Positions 55,267 to 63,914 of a stretch of 64,000 nucleotides of DNA are shown here, one piece after another. The stretch comes from Collinsella aerofaciens (GTDB taxonomy: Bacteria > Actinomycetota > Coriobacteriia > Coriobacteriales > Coriobacteriaceae). Where the stretch lies: NCBI RefSeq assembly GCF_902364945.1, contig NZ_CABJFS010000005.1:105942-169941 (forward strand), given 5' to 3'. The position numbers were made by a program, and so were the translations under genes. How positions within the stretch are numbered: position 1 is the first letter of the stretch; each line of letters begins with the position of its first letter. Under the pieces are notes generated by a model that saw only the letters and a list, made by a program, of their open reading frames with translations, was not told the DNA's origin and did not search any database.

Positions 55267-55560
55267 TTACTCCTGGTCGTCGCGACGGACGATCATGTGG
55301 CGGACCACAGCGTCGGTGATGCGCAGGACGCGATCAAGCTCGGCGATCTGGGTAGGATCTGCGTGGAAGTTGATGAGGGTGTAGTCACCATCGGTGAGGT
55401 CGTTGATCTCGTAGGCGAGCTTGCGCTTGCCCCACTCGTCAACGGAGTCGACCTTGCCAGCGCCCTCAGCGATCGTGGTATCGATACGCTTCATAACAGC
55501 GAGACGAGTCTCGGGGTCGAGCGACGGGTCAACAAAGAACAGCAGTTCATAAGCCTTCAT
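55267..55560 (-). CDS. rpsF: 30S ribosomal protein S6
   Basis: The 97-residue protein (MKAYELLFFVDPSLDPETRLAVMKRID...) pairs with S18 in the 30S subunit. KRKLAYEINDLTDGDYTLINF is the central family motif. ATG 55560 has GGAGGTG upstream and begins at the conserved position. It is the first gene of the rpsF-ssb-rpsR-rplI operon. An 8-bp leader hairpin (55587-55615) lies 27 bp upstream of the start codon and might take part in autoregulation. Confidence 0.97.
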   Translation of the reverse strand: MKAYELLFFVDPSLDPETRLAVMKRIDTTIAEGAGKVDSVDEWGKRKLAYEINDLTDGDYTLINFHADPTQIAELDRVLRITDAVVRHMIVRRDDQE

Positions 55561-55586
55561 ATTGTCACCTCCTCTGGGCAAATGTG

Positions 55587-55615
55587 GCTTCAGGTCGTGA
55601 AGGTGCGCCTGAAGC
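55587..55615 (-). promoter_or_regulatory. Leader hairpin upstream of rpsF
   Basis: GCTTCAGG (minus-strand arm at 55608-55615) pairs perfectly with CCTGAAGC (55587-55594) around a 13-nt loop. In other bacteria the S6:S18 complex binds an rpsF leader hairpin. I cannot confirm that motif here. Confidence 0.4.
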
Positions 55616-56065
55616 AGGAAAAGACTTGGTAATAATATCTTTCAACCTCCCAGGCCGCAAGAATATGCAGCTACAACCTCATGACCTCCACATATGCCCA
55701 TACTCACACGGCATTTCATGCGTCTTCCAACCAAATGCTGACCAAATGCTTGACGGACCTGTGGACAAGATACGGTGCCGTGGGGACAAACTAGGTTAAG
55801 CCGCAGGTCAGTGGGCGCATGGTTGCGGTCGCGAAATGCATACCAGTGGTCCACAGCGCCACCCAAAGATTTTTAAATTCATTGCCAAGTCGCTCATGAA
55901 TACCCCTTTTGAACAATTGAGTTGATCAACCACGCTGGTCGGGAGCCGGTTTTCGGCACCTCAAACCCCGCTGCAGCGCCAAGTGCGGCCAAGGCGTTTT
56001 AAAAAATGCCAACTTTTCTGTTTGCACTTTGCGATTCCTCGTGTATACTGACTTTCGCATTTAAC
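55616..56065. other. 450-bp intergenic region between rpsF and tRNA-Ser
   Basis: It is less GC-rich than its surroundings. It should contain the rpsF operon promoter on the minus strand and holds the tRNA-Ser promoter at its right end. Short open frames are present but have no ribosome site or recognisable protein, so no gene is called. No repeat of the families seen elsewhere was found. Confidence 0.5.
56022..56049 (+). promoter_or_regulatory. Promoter of tRNA-Ser(GGA)
   Basis: TTGCAC (56022-56027) and TATACT (56044-56049) with a 16-bp spacer form a good sigma-70-type promoter. Expected transcription starts about 10 bp before the tRNA. Confidence 0.75.
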
Positions 56066-56156
56066 GGAGAGTTGTCCGAGTGGCCGAAGGAGCACGATTG
56101 GAAATCGTGTAGGCGTCAAAAGCGTCTCCAGGGTTCAAATCCCTGACTCTCCGCCA
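56066..56156 (+). tRNA. tRNA-Ser (anticodon GGA)
   Basis: A complete 91-nt class II tRNA: acceptor GGAGAGT pairs with ACTCTCC, anticodon loop ATTGGAAAT, long variable arm, T loop GGGTTCAAATCCC and an encoded CCA. It reads UCC and UCU serine codons. The sequence of the anticodon arm and variable arm identifies serine. Confidence 0.96.
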
Positions 56157-56165
56157 GTTAATTCC

Positions 56166-56195
56166 AAAGCAGGCCTTCGAGCCTGCTTTGTTTTT
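56166..56195 (+). terminator. Terminator between the two tRNA-Ser genes
   Basis: AAAGCAGGC and GCCTGCTTT (56166-56174, 56181-56189), a CTTCGA loop, then TTTTT. Confidence 0.85.
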
Positions 56196-56204
56196 ACCCC
56201 ACGC

Positions 56205-56295
56205 GGAGGGGTGGCAGAGTGGTTGAATGCGGCGGTCTCGAAAACCGTTTGGCCTGTATAAGGTCACGAGGGTTCGAATCCCTCCTCCTCCGCCA
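56205..56295 (+). tRNA. tRNA-Ser (anticodon CGA)
   Basis: A complete class II tRNA: acceptor GGAGGGG pairs with CTCCTCC (one G-T), anticodon loop TCTCGAAAA, long variable arm, T arm GAGGGTTCGAATCCCTC and an encoded CCA. It reads UCG. Twenty bases of its T arm and 3' region recur inverted at 56358-56377. Confidence 0.96.
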
Positions 56296-56307
56296 TTAGA
56301 TGGTATG

Positions 56308-56335
56308 AGCCCCAGCAATGGGGCTTTTTTCTTTT
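56308..56335 (+). terminator. Terminator after tRNA-Ser(CGA)
   Basis: AGCCCC and GGGGCT with a short loop run into a T-rich tract (TTTTTTCTTTTT). Confidence 0.85.
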
Positions 56336-56357
56336 TGGGCACATTTCAATTACGCGC

Positions 56358-56377
56358 AGGAGGAGGGATTCGAACCC
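56358..56377 (-). pseudogene. Inverted fragment of a tRNA-Ser 3' end
   Basis: On the minus strand GGGTTCGAATCCCTCCTCCT matches the T arm and acceptor 3' strand of the neighbouring tRNA-Ser(CGA) exactly over 20 bases, in opposite orientation and about 60 bp away. The rest of a tRNA is absent. Such fragments are often left by integration at tRNA genes, but no integrase is seen. Confidence 0.6.
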
Positions 56378-56398
56378 GGCAGGGCGCGGAGCGTAAAG

Positions 56399-56479
56399 AA
56401 AACGCGCCAGTGGCGCGTTTTTAGCGCAGCGCGGTCGGCGCAAGCCGACCGGATAAATTTTGAGCAAAGCTCAAAATTT
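56399..56479. repeat. Three consecutive perfect hairpins
   Basis: AAAACGCGCC/GGCGCGTTTT (56399-56421), CGGTCGGC-GCAA-GCCGACCG (56432-56451) and AAATTTTGAGC-AAA-GCTCAAAATTT (56455-56479) follow each other directly. The first resembles a terminator; the role of the run is unknown. It lies between the tRNA fragment and the palindrome that precedes the PD-(D/E)xK-like gene. Confidence 0.7.
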
Positions 56480-56535
56480 GGACATCCCTCCTATTCAGCC
56501 ACGTCCCCATCGCGGTCGATTCCAGCCCAAATCTC

Positions 56536-56600
56536 AAACGTGTACACCACCCTCCAAAGATGTCAAAAAATGTCGTTTTTGGAGGGTGATGTACACGTTT
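56536..56600. repeat. 65-bp palindrome, left flank of the PD-(D/E)xK-like gene
   Basis: AAACGTGTACA and CACCCTCCAAA on the left (56536-56558) pair with the complementary right arm (56578-56600) with one mismatch. The loop is GATGTCAAAAAATGTCGTT. An inverted relative lies at 57735-57805, on the other side of the gene. Confidence 0.75.
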
Positions 56601-56705
56601 GCATATGACCCACACTGTGCACGAGTCGACTTACTCGCATCCGGTATATTTTCCCACTTCAACGGACATAAGAGTTGGGTATCGACTCAGAGTGAGAGGC
56701 CCCCA

Positions 56706-57713
56706 ATGGATACCCCTGTTCTCGTTTCGCATAAAACTGCGTGGCTTGTCCATCATGCTCCGTGGGACTTGGTGCAAGCCGTCGCACAACGCGACTACCA
56801 GATAGGTGCGCGGGGCCTCTCCACCCAGCAACGCATCGCTCGCATACGACAGGCCCTCACCGACTGCGGCATTCCGCCCGATATGCTCAAGACTATCGAC
56901 ATCTCCGTAGTATTTGCTTTCGAGCGAATTCGCACCAACGGTGTCACTTGCCATGTTCTCGGCCAAAACCTACCCTACAACCACATTGACGAGCTTACGC
57001 CCGGCATCTTTATCATCGATGAAGCCTTCACCTTCGTGCTCGCTGCCGAGTGGATGGATAGGATCGAATACCTCGAGTATGGCTACGAAGTTTGCGGCAA
57101 CTATCGCATGGGCCCCAATCCCTCTGACCCTTATACCGAGCAACCAGCAACCACCTCCAAGGACGAAATTGTCGAGCTACTCGATCGGCACCCTGGCAAA
57201 CCCGGCGCCACGCGCGCACGTCTCGCGCTCAGACACATCTACGACCACTCGGCCTCGCCCATGGAGACTGCATCGGCAATTGCCCTTTCGCTCCCAGCGA
57301 GCGAAGGCGGCGTTGGCATTCGAGGTATCGAGCTCAACCAACCACTCGAGATCCCTCAACGTCTCTGGCATTGCACAAAAGCCCGAACACTCAAAATCGA
57401 TGCCCTCATTACCTATAAGCGCAAGGAACTCGGCATCGAATATAAGGGCGGCTTCCACGACGAGGTCGAACGCAAGGGAGCGGACGCGGAACGAGAGGCC
57501 GCGCTCGCCCAAATGGGATATCGAATCGTTACGCTCACCTCGGCACAGTTTGCGAACCAGCTCGCCTTTCACCGTGCCATGAATAGCATTCGCGAAGCCC
57601 TCGGTATGCCTCGCTGCACTGATGCCGAGTATCAGCGAAAGCAAAACGAACTGCGCAAGACGCTTATCCGCAACTGGAAGGGCATGAAGGACATTGAGAC
57701 GCCCTCCGAGTAA
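56706..57713 (+). CDS. PD-(D/E)xK-nuclease-like protein of a Coriobacteriia family
   Basis: The 335-residue protein has a C-terminal segment (LKIDALITYKRKELGIEYKGGFHDEVERKGADAEREAALAQMGYRIVTLTSAQF, about 235-290) that fits a DUF559/AbiEi-type PD-(D/E)xK fold. The likely acidic residues are in KIDAL and EYKG, followed by an Arg/Asp/Lys-rich helix and GYRIVTLT. The N-terminal 200 residues contain FIIDEAFTFVLAAEWM and EYLEYGYEVCGNYRM, which I associate with a multicopy Coriobacteriia family of unknown role. It is probably a DNA- or RNA-processing or defence-related protein, but this is inference. ATG 56706 has GAGAGG upstream. It is flanked by inverted palindromes and lies beside tRNA-Ser genes. 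Confidence 0.6.
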   Translation: MDTPVLVSHKTAWLVHHAPWDLVQAVAQRDYQIGARGLSTQQRIARIRQALTDCGIPPDMLKTIDISVVFAFERIRTNGVTCHVLGQNLPYNHIDELTPGIFIIDEAFTFVLAAEWMDRIEYLEYGYEVCGNYRMGPNPSDPYTEQPATTSKDEIVELLDRHPGKPGATRARLALRHIYDHSASPMETASAIALSLPASEGGVGIRGIELNQPLEIPQRLWHCTKARTLKIDALITYKRKELGIEYKGGFHDEVERKGADAEREAALAQMGYRIVTLTSAQFANQLAFHRAMNSIREALGMPRCTDAEYQRKQNELRKTLIRNWKGMKDIETPSE

Positions 57714-57734
57714 CGTCGACCCGCACACCCCGCG

Positions 57735-57805
57735 CCAAAACATGTACATCACCCTCCAAAACCGACATTTTTCAACATCTTTGGAGGCTGACGTACATGT
57801 TTTGG
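57735..57805. repeat. 71-bp palindrome, right flank of the PD-(D/E)xK-like gene
   Basis: CCAAAACATGTACA and TCACCCTCCAAA (57735-57760) pair with 57780-57805, with two mismatches. Read in reverse complement the loop is GATGTTGAAAAATGTCGGT, nearly that of the left palindrome, so the two elements are inverted relative to each other. The outer stem bases differ but still pair. Confidence 0.75.
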
Positions 57806-57936
57806 ACCCCTGGCATTCCAGCAACGCCACGCCCGCGCCCAGTCCCTACCGTTTGCCGAGCAATAGGGTCGCCAGACCCGTCAACCATGTACTATGTACG
57901 GGCATTGTTCAAACCTACAACTCAAAGGACCCCATC

Positions 57937-58626
57937 TTGCCCGTCGTCGCCGCTTTAACCGTTACCTCACATGCCTCGGATGCCATGGTCGCTATCCCAT
58001 TTTGGCTCGAGATGTTCGCTGTTGTCGCTGCATCGATCTCGGGTGTGCTGGTTGCGCGCGAGCACAAGCTCGACCTGGTGGGCGCGGTCGCGCTCGCGGT
58101 GGTCTGCGGTCTGGGCGGCGGTCTTTTGCGCGATATGACGCTCCAGGTCGGCAACGTCTACATCCTCAACCAGCCCATGGCACTACCGCTTTCCATCGCC
58201 ACAGCCGCCATCATCTATATCTTCCCGGCAATCGTCGATAAGCCCGAAAAACTCATTCCCCTGCTCGACATCATCTCGGTCGGCATCTATGCAGCAACCG
58301 GCGCGGACAAGGCGTTGGTGTACGGATTTGCGCCCGCCGTATGTATCATGATGGGCTTCTTTACCGCCGTGGGCGGCGGCATGCTGCGCGACGGCTTTAT
58401 GGGCGTGGTCCCGGGCATTTTCCAACGCACCAACTTCTATGCCATCGCGGCCATCGCCGGATCGGCAAGCTATGTAGCCCTCGTCATGAGCGGCCTCATG
58501 AGCAATGTTGCCGCGCTGGTCGTATGCGTTGTGGTGACCATGGGGCTGCGCTGGCTATCACTGCGCTTTGACATTAAAAGCCCTACCGAGGAAGACATCG
58601 CGCGCTTTTTGCACCGTAAAAAGTAG
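57937..58626 (+). CDS. TRIC cation channel family protein (UPF0126)
   Basis: The 229-residue membrane protein has two repeats of three helices plus one, as in prokaryotic TRIC channels. Each repeat holds the Gly-rich core: AVVCGLGGGLLRDMTLQ (about residue 52) and FFTAVGGGMLRDGFMG (about 148). Prokaryotic members are trimeric potassium-permeable channels; the physiological role in bacteria is unclear. TTG 57937 is chosen because AAAGGA lies six bases upstream. ATG 57985 inside is an alternative that would still keep all helices. Confidence 0.85.
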   Translation: MPVVAALTVTSHASDAMVAIPFWLEMFAVVAASISGVLVAREHKLDLVGAVALAVVCGLGGGLLRDMTLQVGNVYILNQPMALPLSIATAAIIYIFPAIVDKPEKLIPLLDIISVGIYAATGADKALVYGFAPAVCIMMGFFTAVGGGMLRDGFMGVVPGIFQRTNFYAIAAIAGSASYVALVMSGLMSNVAALVVCVVVTMGLRWLSLRFDIKSPTEEDIARFLHRKK

Positions 58627-58695
58627 GTAGCACAGCACAACCCCTCGAAATGCAACCGAGAGATTCTTTTAGAGCGCCCGCGCGGTGGGTACCCT

Positions 58696-58720
58696 GTTAG
58701 ATACCTGTCGAGTATCTAAC
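58696..58720 (+). promoter_or_regulatory. Perfect 9-bp inverted repeat before the bactofilin-like gene
   Basis: GTTAGATAC (58696-58704) and GTATCTAAC (58712-58720) with a 7-base spacer end immediately before the ribosome site (GAAGGA). It could be an operator, or a hairpin in the leader limiting translation. Confidence 0.5.
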
Positions 58721-58732
58721 GAAGGATTCACT

Positions 58733-59878
58733 ATGCCTTGCAACCAAGTACCGTCGATCCGGCGCCACAAAGCGCAGGCCCGCATCACCATCCTATTCGC
58801 GCTGATTGCGCTCGCGCTCACCGCACTTCCCACGGTGTCGTTCGCCGGCACCGACACCGCGGGAAACATGCTCGCAACCGAAGTTGACTCAACTCCGTCC
58901 GGTATCGAAGGCGACCTGTACTGGGCCGGCCAAAGTCTCAACCTAGACGACGCCTCCATCGGCCGCGATATTATCGCGGCTGGTGAGAACCTGTCGATTC
59001 GCGATTGCACCGTAGGCGGCGCCGTTCGTCTGGCGGCACGCACCATCGATATCGCCAAAACCGCAATCGATGGCAGCGTCACGGTGGCCGGCCAGCACGT
59101 CGTGCTCAACACCGGCAGCACCGCCAACTGTTTTTACGCGGCGGGCGAAACGGTCGCCCTGCGCGGCTCCGCCAAATCGGCGGCGCTTGCCGGCGACACC
59201 GTTACCATCGACGGCACCGTCGATGGCAATGTTGAAGTCTGGGCCGACAAGCTCATCCTGGGTAAAAACGCCCGCATCACCGGCACGGTGAACGCCCACG
59301 TCTCACAGGACCCCGAGCGGGCCGAGGGCGCCCAGGTTGGAGCCCTCAAGATCGACCGGACCGAGAACGAGAACACCTCTACGGTCAACGACATGATCGG
59401 CGGCATCGTTGCCGCAGCGCTTTCCACCTGCTTTGTCGCTATCCTGCTTGAGCTTGTCTTTCCGCGCGCAACCGCCAGCGCCGCCGGCATGCTCCATCAG
59501 CATCCCATGCCACTGTGGGTAAGTGGCCTTCTGGGCACGGTCGCCATCGCTCCCGCCGTCCTGCTGCTTATCATCTCGATTGCAGGCCTGTCGCTCGCCG
59601 GAGCCCTCATGTGCAGCATCATCGGCATCGCTTTGGTCTCGGCGGCATTTACGGGTACCGCGATCGCACGCATGGTCGGACACAACCAAAACCGCTTCGC
59701 CATGGCCGCCGCGGGCGGTATCGTCGCGGGCGCGCTCACGGCACTTCCTCTTATGGGCAGCTTTGTCAGCGGCGTAGCCTTCGTCTTCACGCTCGGCTAC
59801 GTCATCCAAATCATTTGGCACAACGCCCACCTCAAGCCGCAGCAGCCGGCTAACACGCCAGGCCTTCCCACCGCCTAA
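58733..59878 (+). CDS. Bactofilin-like beta-helix protein with membrane segments
   Basis: The 381-residue protein has an N-terminal signal or anchor helix (ITILFALIALALTALPTVSFA). A region of about 140 residues follows with short repeats (IEGDLYWAGQSLNLDDASIGRDIIAAGENLSIRDCTVGG, VDGNVEVWADKLILGKNARITG), typical of polymer-forming cytoskeletal (bactofilin) domains. About four membrane helices fill residues 220-365. The beta-helix would lie outside the membrane if the signal is cleaved, unlike classic cytosolic bactofilins. ATG 58733 has GAAGGA upstream. A perfect inverted repeat (58696-58720) sits just before the ribosome site. Confidence 0.75.
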   Translation: MPCNQVPSIRRHKAQARITILFALIALALTALPTVSFAGTDTAGNMLATEVDSTPSGIEGDLYWAGQSLNLDDASIGRDIIAAGENLSIRDCTVGGAVRLAARTIDIAKTAIDGSVTVAGQHVVLNTGSTANCFYAAGETVALRGSAKSAALAGDTVTIDGTVDGNVEVWADKLILGKNARITGTVNAHVSQDPERAEGAQVGALKIDRTENENTSTVNDMIGGIVAAALSTCFVAILLELVFPRATASAAGMLHQHPMPLWVSGLLGTVAIAPAVLLLIISIAGLSLAGALMCSIIGIALVSAAFTGTAIARMVGHNQNRFAMAAAGGIVAGALTALPLMGSFVSGVAFVFTLGYVIQIIWHNAHLKPQQPANTPGLPTA

Positions 59879-59885
59879 CCACCAA

Positions 59886-59918
59886 CCACCACAAAGGGGA
59901 CAGGCACCTTTGTGGTGG
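59886..59918. repeat. GGGACAG-loop hairpin between convergent genes
   Basis: CCACCAC (59886-59892) and GTGGTGG (59912-59918) enclose AAAGGGGACAGGCACCTTT, nearly identical to the loop at 8952-8970. It follows the bactofilin-like gene. Confidence 0.7.
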
Positions 59919-59945
59919 CGTAGGCCGCCTCAATCCCCATGCACC

Positions 59946-59980
59946 AAAAAGGGCGCCGACCATTGCGGTCGACGCCCTTT
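59946..59980. terminator. Terminator between the bactofilin-like gene and typA
   Basis: AAAGGGCG and CGCCCTTT arms with inner CGACC/GGTCG pairs, flanked by A and T runs on both sides, can serve both convergent genes. Confidence 0.8.
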
Positions 59981-60006
59981 CTCATTAAAGCTATAAAACC
60001 CAGCAC

Positions 60007-61845
<1,839 letters not shown>

Positions 61846-61962
61846 GTAGTTCCCCTATCTTCTATCCATATACAAGCGGCACGCGTATGCGACCCACCCA
61901 GCAATGCAACGCTCGGCGGGAATATTGAGCCTTTTACCGAAAACTCGTTTATTTTAGCGATT

Positions 61963-62412
61963 TTAGATGAGAGGGGTTTCCTCACCTGCAGGTTCAGGGT
62001 CGCTCCACATAAAACCATCGCCGGCACCCATGCCCTCATACAGCACGTATGCCGAAAAACCGCTCTCGAGCGTGGTTTCGAAGAAACTCACGAGCAGGGC
62101 GTCGTGATAGCCGCCGTCAATTTCGACACAACCGGTGTAGCCGATGGCATAGCGGGCGATGCGGCCCAGCCCCTCGTCCTTAAGACCCATCTTGTGCTCG
62201 GAGATAAAGTTGGTGGCAGCCTCGAGGCATGCCTCCTCGCCATCTTCGTCGAGCGCCGCCAGATATCGGTTGGAAGCAGCGTCCTCGATCGCCACAACTA
62301 CGCCCGGATTCTCGCCGGCGGCAAGGTCGTCCAAGAACGCGCCGATCAGATCGCACACCATGGCGTCGAGCTCGGCGGAGACGTTACCGGCGTCCTGCAT
62401 ATCCTGTGCCAT
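61963..62412 (-). CDS. Conserved-looking protein of unknown function
   Basis: The 149-residue acidic, soluble protein has no signal peptide or membrane helix. Hydrophobic and Glu/Asp-rich strands alternate (ENPGVVVAIEDAASNRYLAALDEDGEEACLEAATNFISEHKMGLKD). It ends in a Pro/Glu-rich tail. I do not recognise a family. ATG 62412 has GGAAGG upstream. It lies between a small membrane protein gene and typA, all on the minus strand, with about 30 bp to the upstream gene, so it may be part of one operon. Confidence 0.65.
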   Translation of the reverse strand: MAQDMQDAGNVSAELDAMVCDLIGAFLDDLAAGENPGVVVAIEDAASNRYLAALDEDGEEACLEAATNFISEHKMGLKDEGLGRIARYAIGYTGCVEIDGGYHDALLVSFFETTLESGFSAYVLYEGMGAGDGFMWSDPEPAGEETPLI

Positions 62413-62442
62413 CTTTAGACCTTCCCATCGAGTCTGGCGTCG

Positions 62443-62832
62443 TTACAGTTCCTGTGCCTCGGCAGCGATCTTGGCGGCAGCGTCACGGGCGCGCATCATA
62501 TCCATCGCGCGCTTGTCGAGTACCTTGATCTGGTTGGTCAGCATGACCGCATCGACCACGCCCCAGATTACCAAGCCTGTTGAAATCGAAAACCCAAGCG
62601 CACCAACTGTACCACGAAGGCGCGAGCAGATTGCCGCGACAAGGGCGGAGACGACAACCATCTTGATAAACGAGCCGCGGCGCTCGCGAAGCGTGCGGGC
62701 CTGCGTCACATAGGCAATGCGAGCCGCCTCAGAAGCCTCCGAGCGCATCTGGGCCTCGCGCGCAATGGCCGCCGCCTCAGCCGACATACCGCTGGCCATC
62801 AGCGAACACTCCGCAACCCTGCCGCCCCGCAT
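62443..62832 (-). CDS. Small two-helix membrane protein of unknown function
   Basis: The protein has up to 129 residues and two adjacent hydrophobic segments (IKMVVVSALVAAICS and VGALGFSISTGLVIWGVVDAVML, about 57-105), between basic/Ala-rich helices (AAIAREAQMRSEASEAARIAY and KRAMDMMRARDAAAKIAAEAQEL). No family is recognised. The first ATG directly abuts the upstream stop codon; an ATG 11 codons in, preceded by GGAG, may be the true start. Coupling with the bifunctional nuclease gene is likely. Confidence 0.65.
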   Translation of the reverse strand: MRGGRVAECSLMASGMSAEAAAIAREAQMRSEASEAARIAYVTQARTLRERRGSFIKMVVVSALVAAICSRLRGTVGALGFSISTGLVIWGVVDAVMLTNQIKVLDKRAMDMMRARDAAAKIAAEAQEL

Positions 62833-63333
62833 TTAGAAGTCATCGGGGGAGAGCGTATGGACGAACTCGTCGAACTTCTCGAACTCCTGCTCGTCGTCGA
62901 CATCCTCGGCGTGGGTGGAAACAGTGCCCAGGCGATTCATGATGTCGTCCTCCACAAACATGGGAGCATTGCTGCGCACGGCAAGGGCAATGGCATCACT
63001 GGGACGAGCGTCGATCTTGCGCTCCTCGCCATCGGCCAGTACGACGATCGTCGCGTAGAACACCGGCGGCTCGGCGCGAACGATCTCGATGCGCTCGAGC
63101 TTGGCGCCCAGGGCGTCAACGGTATCGAGCAACAGGTCATGGGTGATCGGGCGCTCGGCGCGGCCGCTATCGATGCCGCGGCTGATGGCAGCAGCTTCAA
63201 ACGAACCAGTCTGAATGGAAAGGGAACGCAGCGGCGCGGGCGAGTCCGATTTGCTGCTGCGCTCACGAAGCACGATAAGCGATGGCACGGGACCGGCGGC
63301 CATGACGATGGTCTCTATGTCGACACGAACCAT
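62833..63333 (-). CDS. Bifunctional nuclease family protein (DUF151)
   Basis: The 166-residue protein matches the bifunctional nuclease (BFN, PF02577) family, whose plant members degrade DNA and RNA. The motifs are VPSLIVLRERSS at the start, THDLLLDTVDALGAKLERIEI, FYATIVVLADGEERKIDARPSDAIALAVRSNAPMFVEDDIM. The acidic C-terminal tail (EDVDDEQEFEKFDEF) varies in the family. ATG 63333 has GGAGGTG upstream, and the longer frame is unsupported. It is the first gene of a short run with two unknown proteins. Confidence 0.88.
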   Translation of the reverse strand: MVRVDIETIVMAAGPVPSLIVLRERSSKSDSPAPLRSLSIQTGSFEAAAISRGIDSGRAERPITHDLLLDTVDALGAKLERIEIVRAEPPVFYATIVVLADGEERKIDARPSDAIALAVRSNAPMFVEDDIMNRLGTVSTHAEDVDDEQEFEKFDEFVHTLSPDDF

Positions 63334-63423
63334 GGAACACCTCCGGTACGTAGCGGTTAACACGCGGCAGCCCGCCGCATTGAATAGCTATACTACCCAA
63401 TCTTTCGCACAGCACACAAAATC

Positions 63424-63462
63424 AAAGTAGTTAATTTGGGACGGGGCTTTTTTGACTACTTT
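63424..63462. repeat. GGGACGGGG-loop hairpin, copy 2
   Basis: AAAGTAGT (63424-63431) pairs with ACTACTTT (63455-63462). The loop TAATTTGGGACGGGGCTTTTTT is nearly that at 26946-26968, with a different but still paired stem. Confidence 0.7.
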
Positions 63463-63471
63463 CAGTAGGTA

Positions 63472-63506
63472 AGAAAAAAGCCCCGAGGCAACGCCCCAGG
63501 GCTCTT
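63472..63506 (-). terminator. Terminator of the tRNA cluster
   Basis: AGCCCC and GGGGCT-type arms with inner pairs are followed on the minus strand by TTTTTTCTT, directly after the last tRNA. Confidence 0.8.
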
Positions 63507-63517
63507 CACAGTTTTGA

Positions 63518-63594
63518 TGGTGGACCTGACAAGATTCGAACTTGTGACCTCCCGGTTATCAGCCGGACGCTCTAACCAACTGAGCTACAGGTCC
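63518..63594 (-). tRNA. tRNA-Ile (anticodon GAT)
   Basis: A 77-nt tRNA with encoded CCA: acceptor GGACCTG pairs with CAGGTCC, anticodon loop CTGATAA, T loop GTTCGAAT. The other copy at 63742-63818 appears identical. It reads AUC and AUU. Confidence 0.97.
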
Positions 63595-63598
63595 ATCA

Positions 63599-63674
63599 TG
63601 GTGGAGGTTAGGGGGATCGAACCCCTGACCTCAGGCTTGCAAAGCCCGCGCTCTCCCAGCTGAGCTAAACCCCC
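63599..63674 (-). tRNA. tRNA-Ala (anticodon TGC)
   Basis: A 76-nt tRNA with encoded CCA: acceptor GGGGGTT pairs with AACCTCC (one G-T), anticodon loop TTTGCAA, T loop GTTCGATC. It lies 4 bp before tRNA-Ile on the same strand and is transcribed with it. Confidence 0.97.
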
Positions 63675-63685
63675 ACGGAGACAGT

Positions 63686-63730
63686 AATAAACACCCCAGC
63701 GGCGACTCGGCTCTCGCTGGGGTGTTTATT
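63686..63730 (-). terminator. Hairpin between tRNA-Ile and tRNA-Ala
   Basis: A perfect 16-bp stem (AATAAACACCCCAGCG, 63686-63701, with 63715-63730) has a 13-nt loop. T-rich edges suggest a terminator for the first tRNA-Ile, which would give the following pair its own promoter or leave it to read-through. Confidence 0.7.
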
Positions 63731-63741
63731 GCGAAAGAAAG

Positions 63742-63818
63742 TGGTGGACCTGACAAGATTCGAACTTGTGACCTCCCGGTTATCAGCCGGACGCTCTAAC
63801 CAACTGAGCTACAGGTCC
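63742..63818 (-). tRNA. tRNA-Ile (anticodon GAT), second copy
   Basis: By eye identical to the tRNA-Ile at 63518-63594, including the CCA end and a few 3' flanking bases. It is the first gene of the cluster on the minus strand. Confidence 0.97.
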
Positions 63819-63914
63819 ATCGCGCAAGGGATATATTAGACGAGTCGTTACGCGCGCGTCAACAACTTTTTTGAAAATCTTTGGAGGGGTTCGCCCCGGT
63901 CGCCCGGCGGCATA

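Noticed and set aside
55587..55615. Confident S6:S18 autoregulatory leader motif
   Set aside because: A hairpin exists at the right place, but the conserved bulge and loop bases of the known motif could not be recognised, so it is listed only as a low-confidence leader hairpin.
55642..55866. A 74-codon minus-strand frame between rpsF and tRNA-Ser
   Set aside because: No ribosome site, no recognisable protein features, and overlapping frames of similar length on the other strand.
56296..57805. Integrated prophage or ICE at tRNA-Ser
   Set aside because: No integrase, relaxase or phage gene is present, and the tRNA fragment is inverted; only a small islet is supported.
57177..57830. Minus-strand frame whose N terminus (KDVEKCRFWRVMY) resembles a peptide at 56545-56590
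   Set aside because: Both peptides come from translating the palindromes that flank the PD-(D/E)xK-like gene; the rest is antisense to that gene.
63518..63818. Internal spacer of an rRNA operon
   Set aside because: tRNA-Ile and tRNA-Ala suggested it, but no 16S, 23S or 5S sequence was seen on either side within the window.
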